From Calditrichota bacterium (GTDB lineage Bacteria > Calditrichota > Calditrichia > RBG-13-44-9 > J075), in the NCBI GenBank assembly GCA_024275555.1, contig JAJRYW010000104.1, positions 1-8,240 on the forward strand: DNA of 8,240 bases. The letters are read 5' to 3'. Below the pieces are notes generated by a model. It worked only from the letters and a program-made list of their open reading frames with translations. It was not told where the DNA came from and searched no databases. Below, piece after piece: positions 6,715 through 8,240 of the stretch. The position numbers and the translations under genes were made by a program. Position 1 is the first letter of the stretch; every line of letters starts with the position of its first letter.

Positions 6715-8106
6715 TTAGCTCAATTGATTCAGGGCTACAACTAACTCGTCCAATTCATCCTCGCGCACGGTGCGCAAGTTGAGGCGGTATTTTTCGTCCT
6801 GAACATACCCGACGATAGGCAACTCCCGTTCTCTCATCCGCCGGGCAATTTGGTTGGGTGAATATTTTTTCGAGGCAACCTGTAGAGCTGTCGAGGGGAT
6901 TTTTTCCAGCGGCAGCGCTCCGCTGCCTACCTGGGAGTAGGTTTCGATGACTTCAATAGTCAGGTGGTGATTGATCACCCGCTCCTTAACGCTTTCCGCC
7001 CGGCTTCGCAAAGTATCTTGAGAGAGGGTGAGCATGGTTGCCAGGGGGAGGCGCTCGGGCAGTTTCTGCGGTTCCAGGTAGAGCCGCAAGGTGGCCTCCA
7101 TCGCGGCAAAGATCAGTTTGTCGCAGCGCAGCGCCCGGCTAAGGTGGTTTTTCTTTATTTTGTCGATGATGCTTTTTTTGCCGGCGATGATCCCGGCCTG
7201 GGGGCCGCCCAATATTTTGTCCCCGCTGAAGGTAATCACGTCGACGCCCAGCTCCAGCACCTCGCCCACCAGCGGCTCGGGCGGGTAGCCCCAGGTCTGC
7301 AAGTCGACGAGCACCCCGCTGCCCATATCATAAATAAGCGGGAGTTGGTGCTGATGGGCCAGCTCGACCAGGTCGGCCAACTCGACGCCGCCGGAGAATC
7401 CCAGGATGCGATAGTTGCTGGTATGCACTTTTAACAGCGCGCCGGTCTTTTCGGTGATGGCTTCCCGGTAATCATGCAGGTGGGTTTTGTTGGTGGCGCC
7501 CACTTCCACCATCCTGGCGCCGCTGGATTTCATCACCTCGGGCATCCGGAATGATCCGCCGATTTCCACCAATTCTCCCCGCGACACCGGCGTTTGCTTG
7601 CCCCGGCAGAGGGTGTTCAGGGTCAGCAAAATAGCAGCCGCGCAATTGTTGACCATCATAGCTGCTTCCGCCCCGGTAACCAGACAAATCAACTCTTCTA
7701 CCAGGTCGGTGCGGCTGCCGCGCTTGCCGGAGGCAAGGTCGAGTTCCAGGTTGTTGTAATTTTCCGTGGTGCGGATGAGGTGTTCCCGGGCTTCGGGAGC
7801 CAGCGGCGCACGCCCCATGTTGGTATGCAAAATAATTCCGGCGGCGTTGATGACCCGCTTTAACCGGGGCCGGGTAATCTTCTCTAAGCGGGCGATAACG
7901 GCCTCGCGAAGCTGTTGAGGCACTTCTTCCGGCGTATGTCCCGAGGCCCCGGAAAAGCGTCGCCGGAGGCGCTCTGTTTCCTGCCGGATAATCTGTTTCA
8001 GAAAAACAGCCTCGATAGGAAATTCCTGAAAAGCAGGCTCCAGGAGTAACTCCTGAACGGAAGGGATGGCCCGGTAAAGGGTTTGCGCATCACTCGTGGA
8101 TTTCAT
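6715..8106 (-). CDS. selA: L-seryl-tRNA(Sec) selenium transferase SelA
   Basis: SelA is the PLP enzyme that converts seryl-tRNA(Sec) to selenocysteyl-tRNA(Sec) using selenophosphate, working as a large ring-shaped oligomer in bacteria. With the ATG at 8106-8104 the protein is 463 residues, the same length as E. coli SelA, and starts with the family-like YRAIPSVQELL segment. The frame stays open upstream, but those extra codons lie inside the preceding gene and do not look like SelA. The PLP lysine is K297 in TFSGDKILGGPQAG. Other family hallmarks are INAAGIILHTNMGRAPL (86-102), the NYNNLELDLASGKRGSR stretch and the EVGATNKTH segment. The gene overlaps the end of the upstream CorC-like gene by 17 bases and lacks a purine-rich ribosome site, so its translation is probably coupled. 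selB follows after four bases. Confidence 0.97.
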   Translation of the reverse strand: MKSTSDAQTLYRAIPSVQELLLEPAFQEFPIEAVFLKQIIRQETERLRRRFSGASGHTPEEVPQQLREAVIARLEKITRPRLKRVINAAGIILHTNMGRAPLAPEAREHLIRTTENYNNLELDLASGKRGSRTDLVEELICLVTGAEAAMMVNNCAAAILLTLNTLCRGKQTPVSRGELVEIGGSFRMPEVMKSSGARMVEVGATNKTHLHDYREAITEKTGALLKVHTSNYRILGFSGGVELADLVELAHQHQLPLIYDMGSGVLVDLQTWGYPPEPLVGEVLELGVDVITFSGDKILGGPQAGIIAGKKSIIDKIKKNHLSRALRCDKLIFAAMEATLRLYLEPQKLPERLPLATMLTLSQDTLRSRAESVKERVINHHLTIEVIETYSQVGSGALPLEKIPSTALQVASKKYSPNQIARRMRERELPIVGYVQDEKYRLNLRTVREDELDELVVALNQLS

Positions 8107-8240
8107 CGGGGCGGTTCGGTTTTGGGTCGGTTTTTTCGATGCGGACTTCCAGGATTCGATTTTTAGCGATGCGCTCCACCACAAACTGGTAGCCGTTGTA
8201 TTGAGCTTTTTCCTTTGCTTTGGGCAAGGCGCCCAGCAAA
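8090..8240 (-). CDS. C-terminal end of a CorC/HlyC-type transporter-associated domain protein (partial)
   Basis: The last 49 codons of a gene enter from the right edge and end in TGA at 8092-8090. The residues LLGALPKAKEKAQYNGYQFV followed by VERIAKNRILEVRIEK fit the end of the CorC_HlyC domain, where a G-x-x-F-x-V strand is followed by an R-I-x-x-V-R-I strand. This small FAD-binding-like domain closes CNNM/CorC-type membrane proteins with CBS pairs (ion efflux, or the gliding-motility protein GldE in FCB bacteria). Only the tail is visible, so the membrane part and exact subfamily cannot be judged. Its final 17 bases contain the selA start, which places selA and selB in the same transcription unit. 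Confidence 0.7.
   Translation of the reverse strand, partial: LLGALPKAKEKAQYNGYQFVVERIAKNRILEVRIEKTDPKPNRPDEIHE

Overview
The window is a bacterial chromosome segment of roughly 55% GC by eye. Every gene I can support lies on the minus strand. From right to left in transcription order they are: the 3' end of a CorC/HlyC-type transporter-associated domain protein, selA, selB, a 239-base gap, lepA, a 204-base gap, two tandem type I signal peptidase genes (lepB-1, lepB-2), and hemW, which runs off the left edge. The organism makes selenocysteine. The style of the signal peptidases (short, one N-terminal membrane helix, VNKF-YG after the catalytic serine region) and the gene mix suggest the FCB superphylum (for example Calditrichota or a related candidate phylum). 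This is a low-confidence guess from remembered family style, not from a search.

Right block (about 4749-8240): selA and selB form a compact unit. selA overlaps the end of the CorC-like gene by 17 bases and has no visible Shine-Dalgarno of its own. selB starts 4 bases after the selA stop. SelA converts seryl-tRNA(Sec) to selenocysteyl-tRNA(Sec), and SelB carries that tRNA to UGA codons marked by a SECIS hairpin. The tRNA gene selC is not in this window.

Middle and left block (1-4509): lepA (elongation factor 4) is preceded by a good sigma70-like promoter, a 14-base perfect palindrome on its -10 element and an 8-bp leader hairpin. Downstream come the two signal peptidases, one with a TTG start behind a strong GGAGG and the other with a GTG start, both with an intact Ser/Lys dyad. 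hemW follows with an ATGA stop/start overlap. lepB-1, lepB-2 and hemW are closely packed and probably cotranscribed. lepA may be read through into them, since I see no convincing terminator in the 204-base gap.

No mobile element, CRISPR array, rRNA or tRNA was recognised. The content is mostly conserved housekeeping. The points worth a second look are the divergent tandem signal peptidases and the regulatory-looking sequence upstream of lepA and lepB-1. I do not see a new biological system here.
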